From positions 3,720,001 to 3,784,000 of the forward strand of contig NC_026659.2 in assembly GCF_000004075.3 (NCBI RefSeq): a stretch of DNA of 64,000 nt, given 5' to 3'. Of the stretch, positions 26,914-41,057 are shown piece by piece. The notes under the pieces are model-generated. The model saw nothing but the letters and a program-made list of their open reading frames with translations. It ran no database searches and was not told the origin of the DNA. The first letter of the stretch is position 1. Each line of letters starts with the position of its first letter. A program made the position numbers and the translations under genes. Source of the DNA: Cucumis sativus. Lineage: Eukaryota > Streptophyta > Magnoliopsida > Cucurbitales > Cucurbitaceae.

Positions 26914-28685
26914 TCACACTTCGAGTACCGGACTCTGGGATGTAATCCTTCCTCTCGAAGCCGACTCCTCAATCTTTGCAGTCACCTCAGCTATAACAAG
27001 CCTGGTCAAAAACAGCCCTGCTATTAAAGCTGAGACCATCAGCATTACGAACACCGAACTCCAGCTTTTAGCTGATAAATATCCAGTTAACAATGGTCCA
27101 ATCGCAGCCCCAACTGAGCCTGTCCCGTCAATAATCGCTGTCACTGTAGCAAGCGCACGAGAACTCCCCTGCAATGAACTGTGGGTACCCAAATCGGCAG
27201 AGACAGCCGTTGTTATTAGAGCATATGGTCCATTGACAAACATGCCAGTGATGAACATGAGAGCTACATTCATAGTTATGGAGACGTGACCATAGTTTCG
27301 GTAGCAGTAGAGGGCAGGAATGGCACAGTACATGAAACTTGCAGCTGTTATTGCTCTAGCACCTAAGCGATCTGAAATATGACCGGCTAGAATTCCTCCC
27401 ACTACGCCTCCGATATCGAACAATGTTGAAAGGTTTCCTGCTGTAGTACTTGACAAATATTTCCCATCAATCACTGCAAGAACATTAACCAAGAATTAGA
27501 TTTGTCGTAACAATGTGTTGAGTAAGATAGCAATACTTGTCATTTCAAACAGAAGAACGAGAGATTATGAATCAAATAAAAACGTTCTAATGGAAAAATA
27601 TATTCCATAAACCAACAATAGAATTCTTATCTTTCATGTTTATAGATTTCATAAGCAAACAAAAAACAGAAATGTAGCTCACCTGTGTGGCTAATGTAGA
27701 AAGGGAGCCAGTAAAGGAATGTGTAAGCCACCAATTTGGCAAAGAAGAGACAAAATGCAAAAGGTGCAACACCAGGAATTCTCCACGCTTCCATAAAACC
27801 GACTGCCTTCTCAATCTCCGATTCCGATTTCAATAGAGGTTCTGTAATTCCCTCCCCGGCTTTCTTGGGACAGCTGAAGTCATCTCCTACTTTATCAATT
27901 CCAACAGACTCGGGATTCACGGGAAGAAACAGAAAGACTACCAAACCCGAGAATGCAATGATCAGACCAGGGACAGCCATTGACCAACCCCAACCATAGC
28001 TCAACAAGGCAGATGCAACCAGGGAGCCAGAAATGTTGCCAACAGATGTGTGAGCATTCCATATACCCATTATTAGTCCTCTCTTGCTCTTTCCAAACCA
28101 ATTACCAACCACTGCAACAACGGAAGGCCAGCCAGTGGATTGGAACAAGCCAGCGAGCATTTGAACTATCAAATAGTAAGAAAAAATATGGATGTTTGCC
28201 CAATATCCTAAACCAAATAGCAAAGTAAACAGACCAGTTCCCAACATTCCCAAAGTTAAAAATATCCTCAAATCGGTTCTATCCCCCAATTGGCCAGAGA
28301 AGTACATCCCCCCAGCATATATCCCTAGGAAAGCCAAGTCAAGCTCACCAAGTAAAGATGTTCCTTCAGGTGCATCAAATGGAGCCCAACCACCACTCGA
28401 GAGCGACCATTGATTAGTTTTCTCAACTGGTGTACTCGACCGGCTCGTTCTCCATAGGTTCAACTTCAAGCCCACATCAGGAGACAAGGGATCAAGAGCA
28501 CTCTTAATAATGCTCGTAGTTTTTCGAGAGGCATGGTAGTTAGCATACGCCAAGAATGTCACAAGTAGAACAATGGCTTGATGTGCTTTGTAGGATAAAG
28601 GCTTTTTCCTCATCCACTCGAAAAATCTTAAACCATATGGCTTCCTGTTATTTACTTCACATTCTGATTCTGATAATGAACCCAT
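26914..28685 (-). CDS. glycerol-3-phosphate transporter family protein (MFS, GlpT-like)
   Basis: Two coding exons on the minus strand: 28685-27683 and 27473-26914. The product is 520 residues, matching the Arabidopsis G3Pp family (G3Pp1 is about 523). It is an organophosphate:phosphate antiporter-type major facilitator. Features in order: a short cytosolic N-terminus; a first helix with Y-A-N-Y-H-A-S-R-K, where the Arg matches the substrate Arg of GlpT helix 1; a long hydrophilic loop with W-A-P-F; loop motif [19 protein letters not shown] in the N-half; a central charged loop ([10 protein letters not shown]); P-F-A-F-C-L-F-F helix 7; and G-T-G-S-V-G-A-A in a late helix. About 12 membrane segments are visible. 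Family genes are often phosphate-starvation induced, but I saw no clear PHR1 site. Which paralogue it is cannot be told. Confidence 0.9.
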
Positions 28686-28750
28686 TACCAACTCTTAAGG
28701 TAATCAGAATGAGAGCGAACAACAATATTATTTTCCTCTACCGGTGCAAT

Positions 28751-29375
28751 CTGCAGAAATAATTTACAGAAAGTTATATTAGGCAAGAGTTAAACAAGAA
28801 TACACGATCAGAAATTTCTAATTCAATCATTAATTTAGTTAAACGTTGATTTTTAGGTTAAGAGCCTCAAACTTCAATAAGAGCTTCTCAAAACGAACCC
28901 ACGAAGTTCTTACAAAAATCAAAGTCAAAAACTAATTTCTCAAATTCGGACGCATAGATTCACAAAAACACAACAACTTCAAAACCAAACTCAATCAATA
29001 TCATGAAAAATCGAAAGAAAAAAAAAAAAAAAAGACATTTCCAACTTCCAATAAATAAATAAAAAAAACCCAGATATAAAAACCACATAAATCATTCAAA
29101 AATCCCACCAAAACCATCATCCAAATTCATAATCTCCACCACCATCACAAGAAAAAAAAAAAAAAAAAAAAAAAAAACTTTGACGTTACAAAAATACGAG
29201 GAAACAGAACAACAGAAACACCATGAAACTTAAAAGGAAAAACTCCAGATAAGCAAAAGCTTACACGTCGAACAAGAGAAATTCGAGAGAAATGGAAGAG
29301 AAAGAGGAAGAAGATTAGAAACGAAGAAAACATATTGACTTGAGAGAAAAGCATTGTGAAAAAACAAAGACAAAC
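28751..29375 (-). other. 5' leader intron of the G3P transporter gene
   Basis: On the minus strand a donor CAAAG|GTTTGT at 29375 and an acceptor TTTCTGCAG|ATT at 28751 flank the stretch before the ATG. The remaining second leader exon (28750-28686) has no ATG. The intron contains a pure A run (26 bases, 29152-29177 on plus). This is inferred from splice-site quality alone. Confidence 0.5.
29152..29177 (+). repeat. poly(A) homopolymer (26 bp)
   Basis: Uninterrupted A run within the leader intron of the G3P transporter gene (poly-T in the sense of that gene). It could act as the intron's pyrimidine tract region or be a decayed retroposon tail. No retroposon body is recognisable beside it. Confidence 0.8.
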
Positions 29376-29599
29376 CTTTGTTAGAGAGGAATAAAGAAAA
29401 TTTGTTTTGTGGTTGGTGGGTATTCTTGAAGCTTTCGAAATCTCAATTTTCTCTTCCGGTCATCTAATTTTCAGTATTCTTGTTGGACGAACAGGAATTG
29501 CTTCTTTGTACTCCTCCAGTTTTTTTTTCCCCTCCTTCCCTCCTCTGTATTTTGCTATTTTCCTCATGGGAATCGAAATTGAGGACGATTCTTAATAGC

Positions 29600-32500
29600 G
29601 GGTGAGGATCACTGTTTTCGGTTAGTGAAATTACAATTATGCCCTTTCCTCGTTATTTTAATATGGTATATTCCATTTTGATTTTCCTATCTCAAACTAA
29701 TTCCAATTGGACCGAATTGCCCCTGTTGTTCTCTTTTGACCCTCAAATGTTAAATAGCACTTGGAATTTATCAAATACATATTTTAAATAAATTTATACT
29801 TTTAGTCCTTCAACTTTTCAAATTTATCAATTTTATCTTTTAAGTTTGTAATTTTAGTTTATTATTATTATTTTTTGGCTTTTGTTTTTTTATTAAAAAC
29901 TGACAATTTAATATTTTTTAAAGATATACATTGTTCAAGTATTTTCTAAATATCATATTTGAATATGGATATATTGTGATCGTATACATATACGTGCTAG
30001 TTGAGTTGAAATATTTATATATATTATATTAATTTTTAAATATTTTTTAGGCAATTTATAAAAAATATTGTCATGACAAGGGATAATTTATAAGAAAATA
30101 TTGTCATTCACAAAACTACTAAAAATATTTTAGACACTAATAAAAATTTTTTGGTTTATTTTGCTATATTTGAAAATGTTTCTAACTTAAATTTTAATCC
30201 CTATAATTTTTTTTAAAAAAAAGATGAGATTTGATAAAGTAAAAATAGATGTTAAAGTGCAGTTACTCTAACCTAGTTTCCTTTTCGAGAAATTGCATTA
30301 GATGATAAAATCATTTAGAAAAAAATAGTTAATGATTTTTTTTTTTTTTTGCATATTCCAAATATGGCCAATAATAAGTGATATCATACGAGTATCAAAG
30401 AGGTATAAGAGGATTATTAACTTTTAAATTTGCTACTTTTGTAATTTAGAAAATATAAGTGACATTGACCCTATTATCATAAATTATTTTGCTACTTTTG
30501 CCGGTGCTCATTTTTGTGGAGTTATTTCAACATATTAAATCCACTTTTTATTTAATCAAACAACAATAATTTTTGTTTGATTTGTTTGAAGAGTAAATTT
30601 TTTTTCTTTTAATAGGAAAGTAGGATTGGTGCTTGGATTAATGCAAAGACATGACGATTTTCATTTTGGTTATAGTTTTTCTCGCGATGGTCCAAGACGA
30701 GGTATTATTTGCGATATTTTGGCTTGGGATTCCTTAGCCTTTTTTTTTTAATGTTAAGTACCATTTGATGAACTACTTTTTATTAACGTTGGAAGTACAT
30801 CACATCATGAGAAGGTAACGTTGTGAAGTTTCACACTCCAATGAATCTCTAACTTATTTGATTAAGGGTCTACACCATTTCACTTCCAGACTTATTACAT
30901 ATCTCAATTAATATTGATTCAAAATTCTAATAGATTTCAATTTCTTTTTTTGTAAAATCGATTTTGGACTACAAAAATATGTCAATATATATTTGTATAA
31001 AGATCAAATGTTAAAGTAATACATCGTTATAACCTATTCTTTATTATTTGTACGAATTATTTAATTTGTACCATCTTTTTCAAATAATTATTTTTTTGAA
31101 AAAGTTTGAAAGCCATGTTAACCTACTTGAAAAATATATCTAACAAAAACTTTGGTGCTTTTCAAATTAGTATGATACTATCTTGTTCATCAAAATAAAT
31201 GTGCAATTTGTCCATTATATTTTTAACTTTTAATAATCCTTTTTTGTTTTAGATTCTAAACCGTTTTAGTCAATTCTTAATTTTGTTGGGATAGTGAAGA
31301 TATTGAAAGAATGATAGCAAACTTTCATAAAATTCTACAAGTATAAAAATTAAATACAACATGAAGTTAAAAATTCAAATATCAATTGCTTATGTCTCAA
31401 TTTCCAATTTTCTTTTGACTTTGTTGTAAAAAAGGAATACCAAAAAATACCAACAACAATTATTATACTTCTTTTAAAATTTTCCAATTTCCAAGAAACA
31501 AAAATGAGAATGATTCTTTCTTATCTTCAAACAATAAAAATATACATTTTTAAAAATAGTAACAGAAAAGAAATGATTGAAAAGATTATCTTGTATATTA
31601 AAATCGGATAAAATAATTTCAAATTAGTTTGTCCATATTGTTGTATGGAAATTGATAAACTTATTATGAAAATGATTTATGGTGTCCAAAAGAGGGGCTT
31701 TGGTTCATTTTGCTAAGCCTTTCATTTTCAATTTCAATATACAAAATTTGTCCAAATTTTTGATGGGTTGAGATTTGTTTACATTTTTCTTTTTCAATTA
31801 TTGGTTTCTTTCTTTTGGAGAATCTCTATCAAATGTATTACAACCCTGACTTTTGGTCTCTCTTCTGCCCTTTCTCAGTAGTTTTCTCTACGTTTAAACA
31901 ACTTGTTAAATTACGAGTTTAACCCCTAAAAATTTCAAATTTTTTATCAATAATTCATCTTTTACATTTCAATATCTAAAATAAGTATTTAAAGGAAAGT
32001 ATTGAGTTCCATTCATAAATTTTTAATTTTGTGTTTGAATTAAACATTACAACAATTTCTTTAATATGGTAAATAATTGAAATTATTTGTAAATATGACA
32101 AAATATTTAGTTTTTCTATCTTGTTATTCAATTATTATTTTACTTTCTAAACATGGAATACTATTAATCACGAAATTCAATTTTAAGTCGGATAATTCAT
32201 AGAAAAATTATCAAAAATAAAAATTTGACAAAAAATTTACAACAAATAGAAAAATTTTCAGATTATATCAATAATAGACATTGATTGACACTGATATGTT
32301 TCTATCATCCAAAATTTTGCTATAGTTAGTAAATATTTTAATTTATTTTGCTATTTTTAAAAACACCCCTAATTTATATATATTTATATGATGCAAAACA
32401 TTATAAAGCAGCGGGAAAATGGATCAATTTTACTCCATATGCAACTAAACTATTTAGAGATAAACATGCTTGAAAAATCATAATTAAAACAAATTATGAT

Positions 32501-35500
32501 TAAATAAAATATACCACGAACTTAAACCGAGACAACCACTAAAGGTGATCTACTAATCTTCGCGATTTAGAATCGGGTTGTGGGACCCGATTAGTTGAAG
32601 GAACTAAGCTAGATGTATGGAAATTGGAAGGTAAAAGTTTGGTTGAAATTTTGAAAGTAATAATTTTGTAATTTTCAAAAATAAAAGTTTTGATAAAAAT
32701 GAAAACAACTCTATTTATAATCTAATTACATGCCATTGTTGGCCAAATCTCAACCGTATATTTATTTATTTACGGGAAATAAATACACAATTAAAAGTCA
32801 AAGATAATAAAATAATAGGATGGTTTAACTAATTTTAAGTGATGTTAGGATCATTGAAATATTAGGTTTTAGTAATGTGTTTTGTTTTTGTTTTTTTTGT
32901 GTATTTTTAAGGACTACTCATCATTTTTTTTTTTATGTTATCATTAATTATTAAACAAAATTTTTCCTAGCACTAGTGAACGAACACTTTTACATCATTC
33001 CTAAGTAGATAAAATCTTTGGAGCACGTGTATGTATATAAAGAGTAGCTAAATAATGTACCTTGGTTATCTGAAATGATTTATTATAATAAAAAAGAAGG
33101 TAGGTTATGGATGACTCCAACTATTAATTTCTTACCTAAAGTTGCTTTACATCAATTGAACATGTCATGCAGTTGTGTGACTCCTCCACTATTAATTAAC
33201 TTTAAGTTAAACACAAACATTTAAAAATATTTTTTAAAGTTTATTTACACTATCTAAAAAACTTTCATAAATAATGCTTTAAATTTATAAAATAAATCAT
33301 TTAAATATGATATGATTTGTTTTTTTTTTTTTTTTAATTTGAGTTTATGTTTGATGTATGTATGCATATTTGAATCCTATAAGATTTTAATTTTGATTCA
33401 TAAATTTAACTAGGAAGGAAAATAGTTTGAAAAAAAAAAAAGAGAAATAAATAACTATCTAACACGTTTGTGATATTTGATCTTACAATTTTCAAACATA
33501 ATTAATTTTACGTGTCAATCTAATTAGCATATTCTTTTTCATAAAATGTGACAAAGATTCCATAGATTTAAAGGTACTTTGAAATAGATATTGACAAATT
33601 GGCATTATATATTATTGTTCTAGATGACAAAATTAACATTAATATTATTGATATAGCATTCATGTTTTAATTATGCCATAGTTTTTTTAAATAAAACGAT
33701 CTAATAGAATATTTTTGTGTTATTCCTTTTGGGGTTTGGTAATGTATCTCATCTAGTATATAGTTTAATTTGATCCCTTCATATCCTATTATTTCAATCT
33801 GCACATGTTTAGAAAAACATTTAATACAAATATAACAACAATAATATTAAGTTATAAACTATGTGTGTTTATAATGAGTAGAGGGAAATAAATATCAAAT
33901 GTATATAAAAATAAGTATAGTTCAACTGATATGATTATTATTGAAGTCTAGTTCATCAACTATACATAATAATTGTATTGTGCTAACTCTAGTAGGTTCA
34001 TTCTTATACTCAAGCTACACTTTCAAACTTATACATTGAACCTCAAGTGGCAAATATCACACTAGTGTGCAAATATTTTTTATCTTATAAATCATGTTTT
34101 TCTTTAAATTACAAATTTATCGTTGTTGTGACGTATAAGAGTTAGATGCATTTTTTTTCTTTCTTGACACCAACATACACCTATGCTATATATGGGTCAC
34201 TTTTAGACCAAGAATCACGAGTTTAAGGAGAGAAAAGTCGTCAAGAATAAAATCAAAACAATAACAATCAAGTGAACACAAGAAAAATTTAAGAAACAAC
34301 TCAATGAATTAAGAAACGAAGAAAACCAAGGAAAAGAGAGAAGCATTGGGCCAAAAAGGCCAACTTGTCCACATAGGTCGAGGTCAAAGCATGTCATCAT
34401 CTTCCACCTATAAAGACTTGCATCTCACAAGTCATGATCCAATCCCTCTTGGTTGCCATGAATCTACACTATTTAATCTATCGTAGATTTGGAACCTTAA
34501 GTTCAACCCTTTATTAAGTATCAATTTGCACTGATCATCCTTTATTAAGTATTAACTTAAATATATCATACGTTTTATAGTAGACGCTACGTCGATGTTC
34601 TCTTCTCCTTTACCTCGTAGATAGTCTTTTTTTTCTAAATTATAAACTTACATTAAAGTGACATAAAAATCATTCCAAGGGAAGAAAAAGAAGAAGAAGA
34701 AGAAGTGAATTATAAAAAATGAAAAGAATATAATGTGCTAAAGAAATGCATTGGACCGCTATGCCCTTTCCGAACAAACCATACATTTTTTTAAATTCCC
34801 AACCCAAGTGGGAAATGCTAACGTCACAGTAACAGACATTCCGGTCATTATCATCACAACAAAAAAAAAACTCCATCACTGCATTAGGCCCCGCCCCATA
34901 TCATGTCATCCATTCCTTTCCCAATAATTTCCTCCCCACCTTTCACTCCATCCTCTATGCACGTGTATCTATATATATATGTATAATAGATATATATGTA
35001 TGCATGTGTTTGTGTATCTTACAAAATCTTAAAAAAAAATATGATAATAGAGTTATATCTTTATAAAAATAGCAAATTTAAAAATAAATTATCACGTGAT
35101 AGTATTAATAGCATTAATTATTAATCATATTTATCTAATTTGTAATATGAAAAAAAATGGTATCATAAATTAGTTTTTTTTTTTTAATTTTTTAGGCCTT
35201 AATAATAAATGTATTAGATTAAAATTTGAGTTTTTTATTATTTAATATCACATTAGACTTTTAATTTTGTATTAAAGTAGTTAAAAAGATTTATTAAAAT
35301 CTTTTTTTATATCTTAGTAATCTGTAATTTGATACATAAAAAAGATTGTTGAAAATATTTCTAACTATAAGAATGGTTTCAATTATACCTTCATTTTTGT
35401 AATGTAATTTGATTTGATTTTTTTTTATAAATGCACAAATAGTTAAGTTTGTATTTACTCATCAGTTTTCCATGAACAAATTTAAGCGCCTAATAATTAA

Positions 35501-36770
35501 AGATTTAAATGGTTAGGGAAAAAAACACAAAAAAAAAAAAAAAAGTTTGGATTATATAAAGTTAAAAGAAATCAATTACAACAAATAAGACAAAAAGCAA
35601 GATATATGGTTTAAATCTTTCGGCCTCCGTTGTACTAAAAAAGTATAATATAAAGTTGTATCACATCTCCATTTTTTCTTAGGTTTGTTCACATAAGCAA
35701 ACACTAACGGTCTACTAGAATTGTTTTGAAACAAACTTCAAATTATAATAGTTCAAATGATTGTCCAATAGTATATTTGAACAAATCCATAGTTTCGTTT
35801 TTTTATAATTTAACGTATATTTGATTTGTGTTTATAATTTGTAATATTGTATAAGGGTGTTACAATAATGCTCATGTGGATAATTAATGCAGAAAATTTT
35901 GCCATGAAAAGAAAAATCACTCGTCTTATTCATTATTGTCCTTCTTTGTACTAACCTTTATTTGCAAATCTATATTAAATCCCGAGGAAAAGATTGTTGT
36001 CAACGATTCTTTTAACAATTAGCAATTAAGTCATTTTCAATCCATAATTTTACCAAATAAATATCTCCAGAACATACGTAGATATTTTCACAATTTTCAA
36101 ATTTTTAATAGTGAAAATATTGCACCAATATTTGACAAATAAACTCATCTACCTATATTGTTTTAATGTCAACATTAGTATAATTTTTCAATGTATTTTA
36201 GGTTGGGACCTATTTTTGTGCACTTTATCAAATATTTGAAAAGAAAGAGATTATAAAAAAAAAACATAGGTTAATTAAACAACTAGTGAGTTGTAAATAG
36301 ATGGATGAACCTATTTTTTTTCGTGATTAATTATACTCTTATACTATCAAAAGTTGCAATATTACTCTCAAACTTTATGAATGATTCTAAATTATTTTTC
36401 AAGCAGAAATTTGACAAGAATTCAAATCACCACATCCTTAAAGTCATTGTCACACAATTCAAAATCTCAATTTTTGTTTGAAATTTCAAAAGAATTCTAC
36501 TCGAGATATAGCTTTGAATAGGAGTGTAACAACTATCTTCTCTTTCTTTCAAACCAATTCAATTTCGAGTTGGTTGGTTTTTTTAAAATCCAATTCGATT
36601 CAACTCATTTATAGTTTCAGTTTTGAAACGTTAATAAAAATTTAAAATGATGTATTGCAACTATTGACAGAGAGTAAAATGGGTTTTTTTATTATTATTT
36701 AATAAAAGTAAATAACTTAGTACGAATTTAATTTGTCTAATTTGAATTCAACTTTGTTTGTGGAAAAGGT
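29600..36770. other. gene-poor AT-rich spacer
   Basis: Seven kilobases with no frame matching any family I know. It holds scattered fragments of the 'tttattttgctatattt' repeat family (30150-30180, 32310-32365), homopolymer T/A runs, a GAA tract (34681-34706) and a TA stretch (34968-34996). Near 32400-32720 a less AT-rich piece ('aaagcagcgggaaaatgg', 'gggttgtgggacccga') looks like an old retroelement fragment of unknown class. Confidence 0.6.
34681..34706 (+). repeat. GAA-type purine microsatellite
   Basis: GAAGAAAAAGAAGAAG-type run in the gene-poor spacer, with no gene beside it. Confidence 0.75.
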
Positions 36771-36779
36771 GGAAAGGAG

Positions 36780-37370
36780 AAGTCGTACAATGTGAGGATG
36801 CGTTGGGTCAAAAAGTTAAAATATAAGTAGACAAAGACGGGTGAGGGGTGAGGGCATTTTGGTAAAATGAAGGGAAAGAAACATCCAAATTCAAAGAATG
36901 AAAGGAAAGATAAATATGGAAATTGGAAAAATGGGATAGGGGTAGGATGGTAATTTGGAAAAAATGAGACGGTTTAAATTAATATAATGAAGATGGCGGC
37001 AACGGATATTCGCATATGCGGACGGAATAATTCCTGACTGGGCAAGGAATATCCGCCTCAGTTTCTGCTCGCTGGGGGGCCACATGGATTTTGGTTGACG
37101 TGGAAATTTTCGTGGCGATTAACGAACGGAGTATGCTGACGCTGGCAAAAACAAGCCACGTGGGCTTCAAAATTGAATGCCAAATCAAAAACACTAGGCT
37201 ACGGCTGCTGCCCGTTCCCCATCCACTGCCCGTCTCTCTCAACCCTTTTCTTTTTTCTTCTTTTATTTTGAGTCACATTCGATGGCCTATGCTTTTGGTT
37301 GAGAGTGGGTTTCCTTTTCTTTGTTCCGTGGGATGTGGTCTCTCGAGTTTCAAACTAAATCAGGAAAAAT
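36780..37370. other. GC-richer island in the gene-poor spacer, function unknown
   Basis: Visibly richer in G/C than the flanks. It contains the G-box CCACGTGG at 37157-37164, a second ACGT core at 37098-37101, and inverted arms CGGATATT (37004-37011) and AATATCCG (37047-37054). Several overlapping open frames of 60-93 codons exist on both strands, but none starts with a good ATG or resembles a known protein. It looks like a promoter-like or non-coding RNA locus, or a remnant of a lost gene. Confidence 0.4.
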
Positions 37371-39280
37371 AACTACAAAATAATTCATATATTTCAAAAA
37401 GTGGAGACCATATTAAGAAAATGGGACGAAAAGGAACAAGAATAAATTTATGGTTATCCGTACGTAGGGTGTTATTGTTATAGATAGATGAGTTGATCGA
37501 CTAAAATCCAATTGGATCGAATGCAATCAATCAAAGATAAGGATAGGTTTGGTTTTGATCAATTGACCAACCATTGATTTGTACTTATTCGTGGTCGAGT
37601 CAATTTGAACATTTGCTATAAATCGACCATAAGTGGTGGATTTAGAAATTTATATAGGGGTGTCGAACACTATATAATAAACACAGTAAAAAATGTTTAA
37701 AAAAATATATCGACGTTTCGCTAGTACTCTAGTAACATTCCGTACACTTAAATAATTGCAAGGTGCAAGATTCAAACACTTGACTTAATAGATTTTGTTT
37801 AAAATAAAGCATTACTTAAATGTACGTTGCATTTTGGATATCATTCATGTTGGAAGTCATTGCAAATATTCGGTGGCTATAGTAACCTCCCTCTTATTGG
37901 AGCTTGATCTTGCATGAGTTGATATACAAAGAGATTCTTCCATTGATATTGTGTGGTGTCCAATTGCACTATTATACTTAAGTTAATATATATAACTTTT
38001 TGATTATTTGATGTCTTGTAAGTCATTTACTATATTTAACAGTTTTCAATCTTTTACGACTTCCAACTTTGCATGTAAAGTGTCCATAAAACGTTACATA
38101 AAATCGGGAAGCTTTAGAAAAAAAACGTGAATATATCACATGCAAAAAGCAAAAAACTGGTTGGTTTAATCCAACTCGGCAGTGATTCTACTTTTAATTG
38201 AAATTAAATGTTTATAGTCTATTAAAAATTTGTTAATTTAGAAAATTTTATTTAAAAACTTGTGATTTAACCTAATAATAAACTAATTAAACTGTGAAAT
38301 TAAGAGAAAGGAAAATAGTTGACATTTAAATTAAAATGATTTTTTTAGAAAAAAAAGTAAAACCAATGATGTTTATCCAATTATTTATTTTTAAATTTAA
38401 TTTGATTATCGAAATTTCAAAAATAATAAATTATTTGATGTTTGTAATCTTTTCATATTCTAATTTTCTAAATTCAAATTTGACAATAAGTATTATGTTA
38501 TTAAAAATATTTTTGACATATAAATAATTTATTTTATTCCGAAAACTACTTATTAGTTGAATTTCGACCTTGCTTTAGTTTGGGTTTAGTATATTATTGC
38601 TTTAATTTTAAACTACTAACTCAATTTACTTTTTTAATAAATTATAAAAAAAAGTCACAAAGAGCATTTTTAAGAAAAAAAATCAAAATATTATAAAATC
38701 TAATAAAATGTCATATCTAATATCGATAGGATATCTCAATATCTAATCATGAAAGTCTACCAGTGATAGAATCTGAAATTTGATTACATTTTCTTTCAAA
38801 CACATTTTTTTCCCTAAATTTTAAAGTCTATAATTGAACTTTGTATATGTCTAAAAGAAGCTAATAAAGCAATATTTTAATAAATCAACTATTTTCCCTA
38901 AATTTTAACATTTTTTTTAATGAAATTACCTAAAAAATGTTTGTATGATCAAAAATAAATTTTAAAAAATGACCTAATTAATAGGTTTTTAAAAATTCAT
39001 TGGATTGATTTACTTTCTAAATATACTTTTTCTCATATGCTATTGGATATTACATTCACCACTTATTTAAACATATATATATATATAACTCAACTAATAA
39101 ATTAAACATATATATACCTAACAAAAATTTAAAACATTCAAAATTCAACCACAAGTAATAATAAATTTATTGGAGAAATTGATCTTGTTTTTGAAATTTT
39201 CCTAATCACGTACATTAAAATTATTATTATACTTTAAATCAAATATATCAACTACATAAATTATATTTCTTATAGGGTTT

Positions 39281-39306
39281 ACAATATATATATATATATA
39301 TATATG
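39281..39306. repeat. (TA)n microsatellite
   Basis: About 12 uninterrupted TA units. It is the first of two long TA tracts within 200 bases. Confidence 0.9.
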
Positions 39307-39403
39307 AACTCAAATAGACAAATAACTTTTCCAAAGATTGAGAAGATAATATTATTTTTCCACAACCACAACATTCACAAATTATCTAATTGACATATCA
39401 TAT

Positions 39404-39404
<1 letters not shown>

Positions 39405-39471
<67 letters not shown>
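39405..39471. repeat. long (TA)n microsatellite
   Basis: About 66 bases of TA repeats with a single phase slip near 39431. This is the longest microsatellite in the window and is likely to be length-variable. Confidence 0.95.
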
Positions 39472-39474
<3 letters not shown>

Positions 39475-40050
39475 ACAACAAATATTATTTTTAAAGTTGA
39501 ATGTTTTTAAAAAAATTATACAGAAATTCATTTGACTTGGTTAATAAATTATGTTTATGATTTAATTAAGGGGTGATTAATCGGCCATTATAGTGCCTTC
39601 CACAAACATTAGTACTCGTTTTTAATACCAATACTACACACCTTTATTAATATATTAGCTCATTTTTAATAAATAAACTAATAATATACTACTATTCAAT
39701 TTAATACGTTTATTAGAGAAAACGGTTAGCTTTAAACTAAAAAAAGAGAATAATAATGAAAATTAGAAGAAGGACAATCAATCGAAAAGAAAAAGTCGTT
39801 TCGAAAAATTACACGTAAGATGGATCGATTAGGATAAATTATCAATTGTATTTGTTATATATGGGTAAAAGAAAGAATGGTAGAGAAGAAGTGAGGAATC
39901 ATATCAATAATGTTTGTTATTTATGATTTCATGTGAGACTGTCTTTTCTTTCTAAGAAGCTTCAAGGAAGTTTCATACACTTTTTACACATAAATCAGAA
40001 TGTCTTCTTTGCCCAATTATTAATTCTCTTCCATATATTCATTTTTTCAT

Positions 40051-40076
40051 ATACATATATATATATATATATATAT
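40051..40076. repeat. (TA)n microsatellite
   Basis: About 12 TA units, flanked by 'catatacata' and 'tgtatgta'. Confidence 0.85.
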
Positions 40077-41057
40077 GTATGTATTTTGAGAAGCTTCAAG
40101 GAAATTTCACTCTCCATGTCTTTTATGAAACAATGATATATTTTTTTTATATGAGGTTTGGATTATTTCATGTGCTCTATTTTCTTTTCAACAAAAAGAG
40201 AGAAAGAAAAACAGGATGTAGGTTTGATATTTTTTCTTATTTATTTTGTACTTTTGTTTGTGTTTTCAAAATCCAAACCCAAATTTGAAAAGTAAAAAAA
40301 AAGTAGTTAGAAGTTCTTTATTTTAAAGCAAATGCATTGATTGGTTTATTTAAAGAAAAAACAATGTACTTACGACTAAATGTTAAAATAATTTTTGTTT
40401 GTTTAAACCAAGTCAATCGAGGGATACGTAACCCTAGTCCCTTCATAAATTTGGCTATGCAAGTCCGTGATCAATATTATTACAATATTTTTAAAAAATG
40501 GACAATCAATCATTTTGTTTTTTTAAAACGTGACCTAAAATGTTTAAAATTAAGTTGAAAAGTAAATGTTTAAACAAGAATTTTAATAAAAGAAAAAAAA
40601 CAAATAAAGAGACCTTTAAATTTATTATTATTATTTTTAGAAGTACAAATCAAGAGTAAGAGATTTTAACCCGAACTTGAAATAGATACATTTAGTCGGT
40701 TATTGATTTAAATTTATTGCTTATTATAAAGATATACAATCATCATCCAACAAACAATAAAGTTTAGTTTTCTTTTTGTTGGGTTAGAAACACATCATTA
40801 CCATAAACTTTATTAGTAAATTAATCAATATAACAATAATATAAAATTAGGTAATAAGTAGTGATTGCATATGATATTTGATTAATGTAAAGGAACTAAG
40901 GTCCTCCACATTTTGCTATAAAGTTAGTTTAGTGGTGAATCTTTCAATTATTTTCAGCCCTTCGTTTTTATTTAAATGGAAAATCCAATCTCCCCATTAA
41001 CTATAAACTTCCTTTTTTTTCTTTTCAATGGAAACAAAATTACTCACAAAACGGAAG

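Larger units (their letters stand above)
37380..41050. other. gene-poor spacer with TA microsatellites
   Basis: Very AT-rich. It contains long TA microsatellites (39281-39306, 39405-39471, 40051-40076) and a diverged copy of the dispersed repeat near 38640-38790. No gene is visible. Confidence 0.65.

Noticed and set aside
32400-32720. Possible LTR retroelement fragment
   Set aside because: Composition differs from the flanks, but no termini, primer-binding site or coding motif was found; mentioned only in the spacer entry.
36979-37372. Overlapping frames of 87 and 93 codons in the GC-richer island
   Set aside because: The frames do not start with a good ATG, oppose each other and match no family. 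I kept the island as a finding but not as a coding gene.
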